64,000 nucleotides of DNA from Isoetes taiwanensis (lineage: Eukaryota; Streptophyta; Lycopodiopsida; Isoetales; Isoetaceae). A model generated the notes under the pieces. The model had not been told where the DNA came from and did not search any database. It saw only the letters and a list, made by a program, of their open reading frames with translations. This document shows positions 24,491 through 34,485 of this stretch, piece after piece. Numbering within the stretch: position 1 is the stretch's first letter; every line of letters starts with the position of its first letter. Location: the NCBI GenBank assembly GCA_021234155.1, contig JAJEKV010000112.1, positions 1,976,282 through 2,040,281 on the forward strand. Reading direction: 5' to 3'. Made by a program: the position numbers and the translations under genes.

Positions 24491-26492
24491 ACATGTCAGT
24501 GAAGATGCGAATTCTCTAATGTAAATTCCCTAATATTCCCTTACGATTCTGTCAACGTAGACGCGAAAAGTTCCTTAGATGTTATATAAGGAATCTGATG
24601 AAACCTTTTCATAATTAGTTTTATTGCATCTTGGCTCTAAATGAAATATCCTCTGACCCTAATAACTAGGTTTGTTCTTAGGCCTCCGATGTGAAATGTA
24701 GGTTTAATAGATGAGAAATTGAAGCACATCTTAATTACATCCATTTGGGACATCTAAGAGGTAAAACGGAGACATAAATCCGTCTATATAGTTTGTGCCC
24801 TCAAGAAATATTCTGCTTTTGCATTGTGGATAGACAATCTCAAACGTGTCTTCTAAATCTTTTAAAGCAATCCTAAGGCATTATGGAATGTGAAAGTATA
24901 CAATGCAAGATCTCGGGTTTTAATTCACCTTATACCATCTTAGCTCTTCAAATTCGCGTGTGATCTATTATTTGAAAGGATGCTATTTAATAGGAAAAGG
25001 AACTTGAAGTCCAATTCAAGAACTAACTACAAAGAAGTCTTGAAGAATTTAATAATTAAGAAATTAATTATGTTATTCAAATTTTTTCTTCCTCATCTTG
25101 CCTCTCTTTCTTGTCCATGACCTTTGTTACTCAGTCGATGATCCTTTTGTCCATCATAACCTATTCCTGCACCACTTGGACATTCTCATGCGAAGTGTCT
25201 ACTTTCTCAACATATAAAACAACCTGAAGCACTCGAGGCAGTCGAATTCCCACTAATTGCATATTCCCGTGCAAATTGTCCACTTCCTCCAAATTTGAAT
25301 CATCCTGTGTCACCTGATCATGTTCTAGATTTGCTTCCCCTTCCTTCAAATCCACAGTACTCCCTTCTAGAGCCCTCACTGTTTCCTCCACTATATGTGG
25401 ATACCTATTTAGCATTTCCATTTGGTGTTATTCTCAAATCATGAATGCCAACCAATGTTCTATTGTTATGTATGTTGATCGATGTGTTATTGTCGTCAGA
25501 AGTAATCATGTTCTGCAACAATTGGGTTTCCTTGTGCTAAATGTATTGGCCGTTTAACGTATTGTTTTTGTCAGACGTTGAAGTTGTTAATTACTGTATA
25601 AGTCCTCGTTGTAATATAAATGTTTAGTACTTGGCGAATGTGGCTTTGGAAGTTTATGCCAAGGTAACTCATTTGATACCCCATAATTGAAGACTTACTT
25701 TCGAATTCCTACCCCTTTATGACTATATGTACTTCTCCCCCATTTTTTTTTTGTTCAATTTGAATAAATCTTATTGTATTGTGGAGCAGCTGCGCCATTT
25801 GAAGGAAGATCGGCCAACTGCGTCAGTCACCAGGCAAAGGAAAATGGGCTGTCTATAGGTAAATGCCGCGGCGAAGCTGCGCCATTTAAAGGCAAATGGC
25901 GCGACAAATATTTTTCAAGCAAAATGGAGCAACACGAAATTTACACTAGCGGATATGAGGAATATGAGTATACATGCATCTGTATGGAACAACTAGACCA
26001 ACACATTACATTGTTCTAATGGATGAGATTGATCTCAGCGTTGATGAACTACAACATTTGATAAATTATCTCAACTACATGTATGTATGAGATTATCTCT
26101 CAAGTATCTGTCAAGGGGAAAAAAAGAAATAAAAGAAAAGAATAAGTTTTTTTTTTTTTTTTCTTCCAGGGAAAGATCTTCTTCGCTTTTGGCCAAGCTG
26201 TTTTCAGCGAAAAAGTCAAGGTTTCGTTCTGTGGAAACCAAAAAAAGAAAGAAAAAATTATTATTAAAAAAATTCGCGTAAGTTTAAACTGAAGGTTTAA
26301 AAAAAAATTTTACGCGAAAGTGAAAGAAAAGAAAAAAAAAAAAGAGATTTTCTTTTTTGAAATTTTCGCGTTTTTAAAGAAATCTTCATTCAATTATGTA
26401 TGCGCACTTAGTTGTCAGAAACACAAGATCATTTCAGGATGACAACAGCCTGTTAGAATTTGCATCATCACTAGCGGGCCGATTAACATGAT
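24491..26492. other. Intergenic, with a low-complexity tract and small hairpins
   Basis: No gene is supported. A minus-strand open stretch at 25161-25421 encodes a Glu/Asp/Val-rich peptide without a recognisable family. At 25879-25902 GCGCCATTT and AAATGGCGC form a 9-base hairpin around six bases. 26110-26345 is an A- and T-rich tract in which TTCGCGTAA near 26271 is answered by TTACGCGAA near 26311. Confidence 0.45.
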
Positions 26493-26893
26493 CTAGTTTC
26501 GTCGCCAAACTCTACACCTCCATTTGTTATTTGCAACACGTTTCTTAGGCTCCGTCATGGCATCACTACCATACACTACAACAGCTCTGGTGTTTGCCAT
26601 AGGCACAATTTCACAATTACATTTTTTATTAGATTTCGATGAAGCAAGGGGAATATTTCCTCTCTGATTTCGACGAACACGAAACCTCAATCTGGGCAAT
26701 CAATATTCAAAGCCTGAAACTCCCATTGATTTTCATAGGTACGATTCAAAGCCTTAATTCTTACATCTTCCTTGGACCTGCTTTCCCATAATGGATGGTC
26801 AGGATTCACCCTGCCCCCTTCTATCCAACGATGTAAAGATGTCGTTGCATTCCCTTTGGCTGGCTGTCCGATGACCTTTTTATAATACTCCAT
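26493..26893 (-). pseudogene. Unrecognised ORF pair beside a repeat module
   Basis: Reading leftward from ATG 26893, a 68-residue frame starts MEYYKKVIGQPAKG and includes LHRWIEGGRVNPDHPLWESR, with a stop at 26687. An overlapping second frame continues to 26493 with a basic, coding-like composition (NTRAVVVYGSDAMTEPKKRV). Together they look like one gene with a frameshift near 26.69 kb. I do not recognise the family. Its start lies at the inner edge of the repeat module at 26890-27010, so it could be the first gene of a transposon. Confidence 0.3.
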
Positions 26894-27010
26894 GACGTAT
26901 CAAGTTCTGGAGCGTTCATTTTCTTTTAACCGGTCGGGATTTAAGGCAATCCATGGGGTATGTATGCATGGGGTATTGATGGGGGTTATAATATATCCCC
27001 GTCATCCTTT
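26890..27010. repeat. Repeat module with hairpin, homologous to 47.64-47.77 kb
   Basis: The stretch shares its order of words with 47643-47765: CATGAC, TCTGGA, TTAACC, CGGG, GGGGATT or GGGATTTAAGG, CTATGGGGTATG or CCATGGGGTATG, then ATGCATG. Both end in a G-run/C-run hairpin; here TGATGGGG pairs with CCCCGTCA across an AT-rich loop (26977-27004). It is probably a transposon end of the family present at 47.7 kb. Confidence 0.5.
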
Positions 27011-28236
27011 CACCATTGCATTCGCTTGTGTCATGTCCATAGTATTCCTGACTACCATTGTTTGGAGAGCTATTTATTCTTCAGATATTTTCATATATGT
27101 TGATATATTTGCATTGAACTTGCTATTTGGGACTCAATTATACTCGTTCATCGAACGCATATTTTATGCAAACACAATATTCTTTAAAAGATATGGAAGA
27201 TCTATCATAAGTTATCTTTAGTGAGTGCAAATTAGAAGTCATGTAATAACAATTGAAATGCTAACTTCATAAACTGCAAACCTTAACATTACTTGGTATA
27301 TGATATTGACCATTGTATTTGGAATTGAACTTGCAACAGTGAAATATAGGACAGAATAAAGCAAAGGAATTCAACACATTGAAGTCAAATTATTTTATTG
27401 ATCGAAGCAGTAACAACTATAGAGCAAAAATTTTCAAAAAACATACATAGATATTATTTAACTTTCACCATAAAACATGTTTATAAAAGTGATACCCTCT
27501 CACACTTTAAGGTAGGGAAATTGAGCTTAGAATATTAACCATGTATTCTTTTAAAGGTAAAACTACCATGTTCATGCCCACACCTGGCCAGCCTCCGTGC
27601 ATTTAGCACAATAATATGCTGGAAAATAAAACCACCTGAATATCTTAAAGATGGCTCTAGTTTGCAAGTAAGTCAGATTATTTGGCCTAGCTAGTACTTC
27701 CTCAAAGAACTTCCTTTTCCATTGGAGGCAAACTTCAGAATGCTCTTTCTTATCACGCTCGATAAATGCATGATCGAAATCGGAAATAGAGTAAGTAGAA
27801 AGAACTCTGATTACCTGTAGATAGAAAAATAATTAACCTAAACACGGTAACATTTAATTGGCCAAGAGATAAACTATAAACTTTTCTGGCTTAAAGCCCT
27901 TCAACCATAAATGGAAGCTTCATTTTATCAATTATTGAATGAATTATGACCAGCGTGGATTTATGAATAAGCATATCACAAACAACTTGACATTCAATGC
28001 TGCTTGGTATAGTCCATCTAACATTTTTAGGTTCTTATATTCAATCCAACTACAATATTACAAATCATGGAAAGGGCATTCAATATATATTTATCGGGAG
28101 TCTGATCATACATTGGAGAACATAAAACAGTCAGGGAACTAAGAATCGATCACATAAGGAAAACATTCAGCAAAACAAAATGTCAAGTTTCTCTCTAAAC
28201 ATAAAAAGCCCTCGAACACTAATTAACTTCGAGGCT
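27011..28236. other. AT-rich intergenic stretch
   Basis: No gene, RNA or repeat is recognised in these 1.2 kb. Small open stretches such as 27939-28142 have no family signature. Confidence 0.5.
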
Positions 28237-29118
28237 TCACCTATGTAAAGTCAAGACCTTCGAAACTTTCATATTCCATTGAAGTTCATCTCCATGCAAC
28301 TTAAATTCTAAGATATAACCAAGTCGTAAGCCAAACAATTTTTTGAAAGCATTCCAACCATGGCTGAGACAATGCTTGCTTTTTTTGTTTGCTAACCCTG
28401 CTTTCTGATCACCAGGTCCGATAATTACCACAGTGGATCCTTTGGGAGGATTTTGCCACCTATCTTCTTGTTCTAGTATCTAAGCAAAAAGAAAGGAGTA
28501 GTAATTCAAAACATTTATAATACTTGAAAGCAAAAGATAATACAACAGTACCAGGCCTCTGTTGAAGTTAGCTTTCAGGAGAGGAACGCGGAATGCTTTC
28601 TTTGATACTGGTTCTTCTTCATCAGATAAATCATCGTCAGTAACAAAAACCTCATTCTCCGCATCCACATGCACAGGAAAATCCTTGTTAATATCACGCC
28701 CAACGTTTTTATTTGTATTAGCAGGTCCATTGTCCCTAGGAGCGCCAAGTTCCCAATTACCAAGAGGTTTTACACGATAAGTCCCATCAAGAGCTCTTCT
28801 TTGTCAAGTTTGTGCCGTTATTTGATGTGAAACACGTAAGAGCGATTACCATCGGTTATGTTGTTTTCGCAAAAAAAACTCCCATCCTTCAAATAAGAAG
28901 ATTCTTTTGCCCAATCGATACCGTGAAGATTTAATAATTTTTTCGATTCGAACCAACAGCAATGATTTCTTTATCCGGTGCTCTGCAACTCCCTCCAGCT
29001 CCTACAAAGATGCTTAAAATGTCGGTGATCACAAGGAGACAGAATAGCATAAAGAAATACAACCCTTTCTTACCAGCAACTCGCCAAATTTGACGTCGAC
29101 CAGAAACACAGTCGCCAT
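28237..29118 (-). pseudogene. B3-like DNA-binding domain gene, inverted paralogue, decayed
   Basis: On the minus strand, ATG 29118 opens MATVFLVDVKFGELL and ends at a GTAAG donor, as in the copy at 20074. After an acceptor near 29010 a broken first domain follows (APDKEIIAVGSNRKNY, later ENNITDGNRSYVFHIK in another frame). The exon 28800-28552 holds an acidic linker (VTDDDLSDEEEPVSKK) and FRVPLLKANFNRG. A 72-base intron (28480-28551) is in phase 0. The last exon, 28479-28237, encodes ILEQEDRWQNPPKGS, VVIIGPGD, SHGWNAFKKLFGLRLGYILE and a stop. The W..F....L..G.ILEF pattern is B3-like. Total length (882 bases) is close to that of the plus copy (870). The second domain is open, but the first carries stops and frameshifts. 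Confidence 0.55.
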
Positions 29119-30882
29119 CAACAAACTTTTGTACTTTACAGTGTCGGATTGATTAGGCGGGAGAGCAATTCAGTTAAGAGAAAGCAGAGTAAACAAAGGA
29201 ACAGAGGAATCGAAGCAGAGTAGAGATTTAATATCCTATTATAATTATTACATATGTAATCATGCCCTGTCATTTTTAATGACTGGCGATGCCTTCTTAC
29301 ATAAATATTCCATTTAACATTTGCCTATGAATATTATATATATTGTATATATATTGCATACATATACAAGAAAATTAATACGTCCTACGACGCATTGTTC
29401 CAGTTTTAGCATGTTCTTACGGTGTAAGGCCCTATAGTGCTCTAGATAACCAACGATTCTATTGAGATTCTCTTAGATTCTCCTAGATTCTCTTAGAATT
29501 TCTATTTTGATTGAGGTGCTTACCTATGAGCATTTAAAACCTTCTAAAATAATCTATTTTGGATCTGTGTAATATTTTTAAAACATTTTCTATTTTTAGA
29601 CTAAGGCGCTTGCCCTGAGCATCTAGAATATTTTTTTTTTCAAGATTTATATTGTACACTTTTATTACGCTCACACTATCTCCACCCGATTTGGGTTGGA
29701 AAACCTAGGAACATGGAAACCCTTCCGAATTTTCGTAAAACCCGGAAGGGTTTCCACTTGAACACGGAAGGGTTTCCATAAAAAATAAAATATTTGGATG
29801 CGAGGTCCAGCAGTAATTAATTTACATAATTTAATTCATGCGCCTGTTTCGGAAGAGATTTTTTTTCGAGAATGAGGTTTTCTGTCCGTCCGGCCGCTTG
29901 GCGGTTATCTAAACACCGGAGTATAATTGCTTCATTCGTATAGCTATGGCGATGCATGATAGGAACTGCGACCATGAAGGCTGCTGCTGCTCATGACAGT
30001 GATCAACCACTATGGATTTGGATCCAGAAAAAGAACAAACTAATGCTGAAGATGCTTCTACTGAGGTAATTTTTAGCGAGTCTTGATTTTTCTCTAGCCT
30101 TGATTTTTCTCTTACGATCATAGGGCCCCAAATCCCGACCTATTCCGGCCTAGGTTGGAGTCGGGCACCCACAGACGATTGGGTCAAAACTCAAAATATT
30201 TGTTTCCCTTTTTCAATATATGGCAGGGCGCAGGCGCCAAAGGAATTGGAGCAAGGTATTTTCGAGCTCATCTTGGTCGCTGAATTCTTTCTTGAGCCCT
30301 GCTCCGAGCCCAAGCATAGCTCAGTCTCCCATCTAGGATGTTTCCAACTTAGGATGCGCCACCACATATTGCACAATCTGCAGTGGATGTTTTAACATGG
30401 TCGGTTCGCTTATTGAACTCTGTCATTTGAATGGTCGCCTGGTTGCAAGGTAGAGCCAGCTTTGTTGTTGAGGCAATGCAAAGGAAATGTTTTTGACCAG
30501 GGGTCTAGTTTCGTAGAGCCAGCTTCATTTTGGTTGCCTCTGTTTTGTTTCGTTGCCCTGCTTCCGGCATACATATTATCTGGCCGATCTTCTGTCCTAT
30601 ATCATTTTGGACAGGTTTTGTTCTGCATGATTCCGGGTTCTTTTGCATGATCCCGAGTCCTTTTGTAGTCTACATACAAGGAGAAAAAAACCAATTCCGT
30701 ATCTATGTTCTTCAGCAAAGTTATTGGTGCCTTGCCTAGAGTGGGACTAATTGCTCAACTCTTAAGTGATGAAGGTGGTATTGGTGGGGACAGATTACAG
30801 TTTGCAGAGTTTTGTAGTAAGGTGGGTAAGTTTTGTTGTATTCTGTGTCGTCAAAAACTATTAGATATTTTGTATTAGATAT
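29119..30882. other. Intergenic with simple-repeat arrays 5' of the PPR remnant
   Basis: 29460-29520 is an imperfect array of TTAGATTCTC. 29700-29785 holds three copies of GGAAACCCTTCCG or its complement. Both motifs recur 3' of the PPR remnant (33.1-33.9 kb). 30010-30064 opens MDLDPEKEQTNAEDASTE and ends at a GTAATT donor; it could be a stray first exon, but nothing downstream supports it. No gene is otherwise supported. Confidence 0.45.
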
Positions 30883-32440
30883 TTGGGAACAGAGGTTGCA
30901 TTAGATATTTTGGAACAGAGGCATAATGTAATATCTAGAAACAATGCGTACTGTCTCTTGATAGAATGCTGCAGAAGAACAAACTTTGAATATGGCAGGA
31001 GATTGCAGTCTCTAATGCTGCAGAGCAGTTTGGATTCAGTAGCTGTCCTAGGGGATCATCTCATTCGCCTTCTCGAATGCATGGTTGAAGCAAATCAAAT
31101 ATTTAGTAGGATTTTACAGCCAAGCGTGTATACATGGTATGCAATATTTTCATCTCATGTTAATCATGATCAACCTCAGACTGCCTTTGAATTATCCCGC
31201 ATGATGGAACTTTCAGGTGTCAAGAGAAAGCTTCATGTATATGTTGCTATTTTCAAAGCATGTGCAATGGCTCCAAATTCGTGCCGGGGTAGGTTAATCC
31301 ATTCAGAGCTCATGCGGAGCAATATTCAACCGGATGTTTTCATAGAAAGTGCAATGGTGGATATGTATGCTAAGTCAGGGAGCTTGGAGGAGGCACAGGA
31401 TCTTTGCCACATCACAAATCCGGCACGTGGTATTATGGAATACAATGATGGCCGGGTATGTGCGGAATGGTGAGATCTTCTTTGCCCAAGAATGCTTTGA
31501 TTACATGCGGTTTGAGGGAATAGGACCCGGACATGGTGTCATGGAATACTATGATCGCAGGATATGCTCAACATGGTCGAGAGTGTATGGCCTTGGAATG
31601 CCTTGAAAACATGATATAGAAATCTGTTAAACCGAATAGAGTTATGTATTTAGGAATTTTGAAAGCATGTGCTAATATTGGAGTCATGAATTTTGGAAGG
31701 CATATACATAACCAGATTGTAGAGAGTGGGGACTTGCACATTTCCTTGGGTAGTGCCCTTGTGGATATGTATGTTAAATGTGGGAGTTTAGATGAGGCGT
31801 GGAAAACTTTTACACAATTTCCGAATACAAATGTGGTAATGTGGGGTGCTATGCTTGCTGGATTTGCTGAACATGGTGAAGTTTTACTAGCGTTGGACTT
31901 ATTTGCCAATATGCAAAATGCAGGTGTACAAGCAAATGCGCTTATATTCACTGGGATTCTTGATGCATGCAGTTCGGCGGGCCTAGTAGATGATGGTTGT
32001 TGGTATTTTCACTCTACGAGAGTGACACATGCAATAATACCAGATGTAATTCATTACAATTTCATGGTTGATCTTTTTATCCGTGCAGGCTTTGTTACAG
32101 AAATAGAATGTTTTCTGAAAGATTGTAATTCATTACAATTGCATGGTTGATCTTTTTATCCGTGCAGGCTTTGTTACAGAAATAGAACGTTTTCTGAAAG
32201 ATTTTCTGAAAGATGCCATGTCACTGACTATTATTGGCTGGAAATCTCTTCTCAGAGCTTGTCAAGAAAATGCCCCATGTAGAGTTAGGGAGTCAATGCT
32301 TCAAAGAAATTGTCAATGTAGATTCTCACTGTGTTGCAGCCTATGTGATGTTGTCAAATGTTTATGCTGCTAATTACTCGCAAGAACATGATAATATACC
32401 ATTCTTGAAAAAGTATGTCCTGTTTTCTCCTAAAATTTAA
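30883..32440 (+). pseudogene. PLS-class PPR protein with E-motif remains, decayed
   Basis: Pentatricopeptide-repeat proteins bind organellar RNA; the PLS class with an E domain usually serves C-to-U editing. The remnant reads AYCLLIECCRRTNFEYGRRL, AVLGDHLIRLL, SVYTWYAIFSSH and VFIESAMVDMYAKSGSLEEA. A frameshift near 31.42 kb leads to VVLWNTMMAGYVRNGE, and another near 31.53 kb to VSWNTMIAGYAQHGRE. From 31644 it continues LGILKACANIGVMNFGRHIH, SALVDMYVKCGSLDEAWKTF, MWGAMLAGFAEHGE and CSSAGLVDDG. After a 70-base tandem duplication and a further frameshift the E motif appears (IGWKSLLRACQ, HVELGSQCF, YVMLSNVYAA). At least three frameshifts and no DYW domain are seen. The N-terminal wording resembles fern PPR proteins I recall. 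Confidence 0.8.
32049..32200 (+). repeat. Tandem duplication inside the PPR remnant
   Basis: A segment of about 70 bases containing TGGTTGATCTTTTTATCCGT and the following bases to CTGAAAGATT occurs twice in direct order, near 32067 and 32141. It duplicates about 23 codons (VDLFIRAGFVTEIE) and shifts the downstream frame. The two copies are nearly identical, so this is one of the youngest changes in the locus. Confidence 0.85.
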
Positions 32441-32520
32441 ATTTACAGCTCATCCAACTAAAGACTCAAAAGTACCGGTTGCCAGTTATGTTTAGTAGTT
32501 ACTCATACCAGGCATTCTTT

Positions 32521-32661
32521 GTTAGAGATAATGTTCGCCCGCAGGCCCTTACGCGGGGTAAGGACCTGGCGAGCCCGGTAGGGCGAGCCTAGTCCGCACC
32601 CTGCGTAAGGGCGAGCCTGGTCCGCACCCTGCGTACGGGCCTGCGGGCGAACATTTTCTAA
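32521..32661. mobile_element. Small GC-rich inverted-repeat element
   Basis: The left arm (GTTAGAGATAATGTTCGCCC, then GCAGGCCC) at 32521 is the near-perfect inverse of the right arm GGGCCTGCGGGCGAACATTT plus TCTAAC ending near 32661. The centre repeats GGCGAGCC and CCTGGTCCGCACCCTGCGTA-like words. It has no coding capacity. It is a likely MITE or fold-back element of about 140 bases. Confidence 0.65.
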
Positions 32662-32866
32662 CGTAAAGTTAAGGGGGGAGAATATTTCCTGCCACGTGGC
32701 GCCATCGTAGCCACACAACTCTGATTAATCCGTTATCAGCCAGCATCGGAGGAGAGGAAGCCAGCATCGGAGGAGAGGGAGCAAGCTGCAGCAGATTATC
32801 TGTTTTAAGATTGCATGCAATATGGCGAAATATTCTCCCCCCTAACTTTACGTTTGCTTTCTTTTT
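32661..32866. mobile_element. Second small inverted-repeat element, abutting the first
   Basis: AACGTAAAGTTAAGGGGGGA plus GAATATTTC at 32660-32688 is answered by GAAATATTCTCCCCCCTAAC plus TTTACGTT at 32838-32865, differing by one base. The interior contains GCCAGCATCGGAGGAGAG twice in tandem (near 32738 and 32760). It has no coding capacity. The end meets the neighbouring element with no spacer, so one probably inserted at the edge of the other. Confidence 0.7.
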
Positions 32867-33149
32867 TTTGCATGGCACAATCTTGGCCCGTGCTAAACCT
32901 AAAGGCTTTTAATTCGATGGTGCAGTCTAGGACGTTACTAAACCACATCTTAACCAGAGATCAGGATAAAAAACATTCTGGAGTGGAGCTAAGCCAAAGG
33001 AGTTCCATGTTATGTTGGGTGTTACATGCCAGAATTTTTGAGATCATGTTATATTGGGTGTTAAGTGCCAGAATTTTTGAGATTAAAGCTGGTCTCAGTT
33101 CTTAGTTAATCTACCCCATGGAGTTTCTAACTGCATGTGGAAACCTAAC

Positions 33150-33674
33150 CTATTTTCCTCCTCATGTGGAAACCTAACCTGTTTTCCTCCTCTTGTGGGA
33201 ACCCTTCCTATTTTCCTCCTCCTGTGGAAACCCTTCCCAATTTCCATTATGCAAGGAAATCGGGAAGGGTTTCCACTCAAAATTTGAATTTTGAGTGAGG
33301 TGCGCTCGATGGACGTGCGCCTTAATGTCGGGCGTCCGTGTGGAAAGGCGTGAGCCATAAAGGTTCACGTGTGTAAATATTTAAAAAAGAAATAATTTTG
33401 TGGAAACCCTTCCGGGTTTTAATGGAAACCCTTCCGGCTTTCCAATATGGAAACCCTTCCGGCTTTCCATGGAAACCCTTCCGGGTTTTAGTGGAAACCC
33501 TTCTGGGTTTTCAAATTCTGGAAAACCGGAAGGGTTTCCATGGAAACCCTTCCGGGTTTTATTGAAAGCCGGAAGGGTTTCCATTAAAACCCAGAAGGGG
33601 TTCCATTGAAAGCCGGAAGGGTTTCCATGGAAAGCCGGAAGGGTTTCCATTAAAACCCGGAAGGGTTTCCGTGG
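33150..33674. repeat. Palindromic array of GGAAACCCTTCCGG motifs
   Basis: 33401-33674 is built from about eleven copies of GGAAACCCTTCCGG or its complement, spaced 18-27 bases apart and joined by TTTTAATGGA- or CTTTCCAT-like spacers. Copies in the left half are mostly in the forward sense and those in the right half mostly in the reverse sense, so the whole can fold into a long hairpin. Looser copies extend back to 33150. Both strands are open over long stretches (Gly/Asn/Pro/Phe-rich repeats), but this reflects the repeat, not a gene. The unit also occurs three times near 29.72 kb. Confidence 0.8.
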
Positions 33675-33769
33675 AGGCCAACCTAAATCGGGCGTACTTA
33701 GAACCATCGCTTTTATTATAAAACATTTTAGAACATTTTATTGTCGCTCTTTGCAAAATATTAAAAAAA

Positions 33770-33930
33770 CTCTAAGATTTCATCAAGATTTTCTTAGATT
33801 CCCTTAGATATTATGAAGATTCCCTTAGATTCAATTAGATTTTAAGAGATTCCGTTAGACTTGTATATTTTCCTAGATTCTCTTACAATTTATGAGATTT
33901 CCTTATATTCCCTTTAATTCTCTTGGATTC
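33770..33930. repeat. TTAGATTCCC-type imperfect simple-repeat array
   Basis: About ten imperfect copies of (C)TTAGATTCCCTTAGAT-like words follow one another. The same kind of array lies 5' of the PPR remnant at 29460-29520. No coding capacity is seen. Confidence 0.6.
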
Positions 33931-34084
33931 CCTTCTTACATTCAGAAATTTCTAGAACATATTAGAACTTTCTGGAACATTTTGAAACTTTCAAAACATC
34001 CTAGAATATTATAGTCTATTTTATCTTAATTACAATATTACCCTTAAATATATTTGAAACATAAATTTTTCATAGAATTAATGC

Positions 34085-34146
34085 TTGGTTTAGTGGTTAG
34101 AGTGAGGGGTTTGGAGGGTTGAGGACCAGGGTTCAAATCCCCCCAA
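34085..34146 (+). other. tRNA-like segment (SINE head or tRNA pseudogene)
   Basis: TGGTTTAGTGGTTAGAG resembles a polymerase III A box, and GGGTTCAAATCCCCC about 30 bases later is a close B box (T-loop) match with a five-base T stem. No convincing acceptor stem or anticodon arm closes around it. A tRNA-derived SINE head or a decayed tRNA gene therefore fits better than a working tRNA. Confidence 0.35.
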
Positions 34147-34229
34147 TAATAAAAATTTTTAAAAGCCTTTCCTTAAGGAATGAGCATTCAATTGTAGGAT
34201 CTTAGACTCGATCAACGATCAAGATCTCA

Positions 34230-34485
34230 CCATATAAAAGCAATATGAGCCGTAGGATCTATTACATATAATTCCCAAAGCCACGTGGACCGTACGATGT
34301 GTCCCCAAGCCACGTGAGCCGTCGGATCTTGGACCGACGGTCAGGATCAGAGCAATTTGGACCGTAGGACCGCGGTACACATATTATATATGTAAACTCC
34401 CAGGCCATTTGGGCCGTAGGATACGTCCCAAACCCACGTGAGCCGTCGGATCTCGAACGGACGGTCGGATAAGCGCAAAACATAA
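34230..34485. repeat. CACGTG/CCGTCGGAT repeat cluster
   Basis: Six loosely similar units contain a CCACGTG-like word followed by GCCGT(A/C)GGAT. Two longer segments, near 34300 and 34435, share CCACGTGAGCCGTCGGATCT and the GACGGTC that follows, so part of the cluster is a direct duplication about 135 bases apart. Such words are common in plant repeats. CACGTG is a G-box, but no gene start is nearby. Confidence 0.5.

Noticed and set aside
25161-25421. Acidic 86-codon frame on the minus strand
   Set aside because: Low-complexity composition and no recognisable domain; cannot be told from chance.
26110-26345. Poly(A)/poly(T)-rich tract as a retroelement tail
   Set aside because: No element body lies next to it; it looks like a low-complexity region with a small hairpin.
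30010-30064. Possible first exon MDLDPEKEQTNAEDASTE with donor
   Set aside because: No downstream exon in frame could be recognised, so it is only noted.
33401-33674. CRISPR-like regular spacing
   Set aside because: This is plant nuclear DNA, the units alternate in orientation, and the spacers are themselves repetitive.
33381-33756. Long open frames on both strands rich in Gly, Asn, Pro, Phe
   Set aside because: They arise from the GGAAACCCTTCCGG array; open frames on both strands with the same short peptide repeat are a by-product of the repeat.
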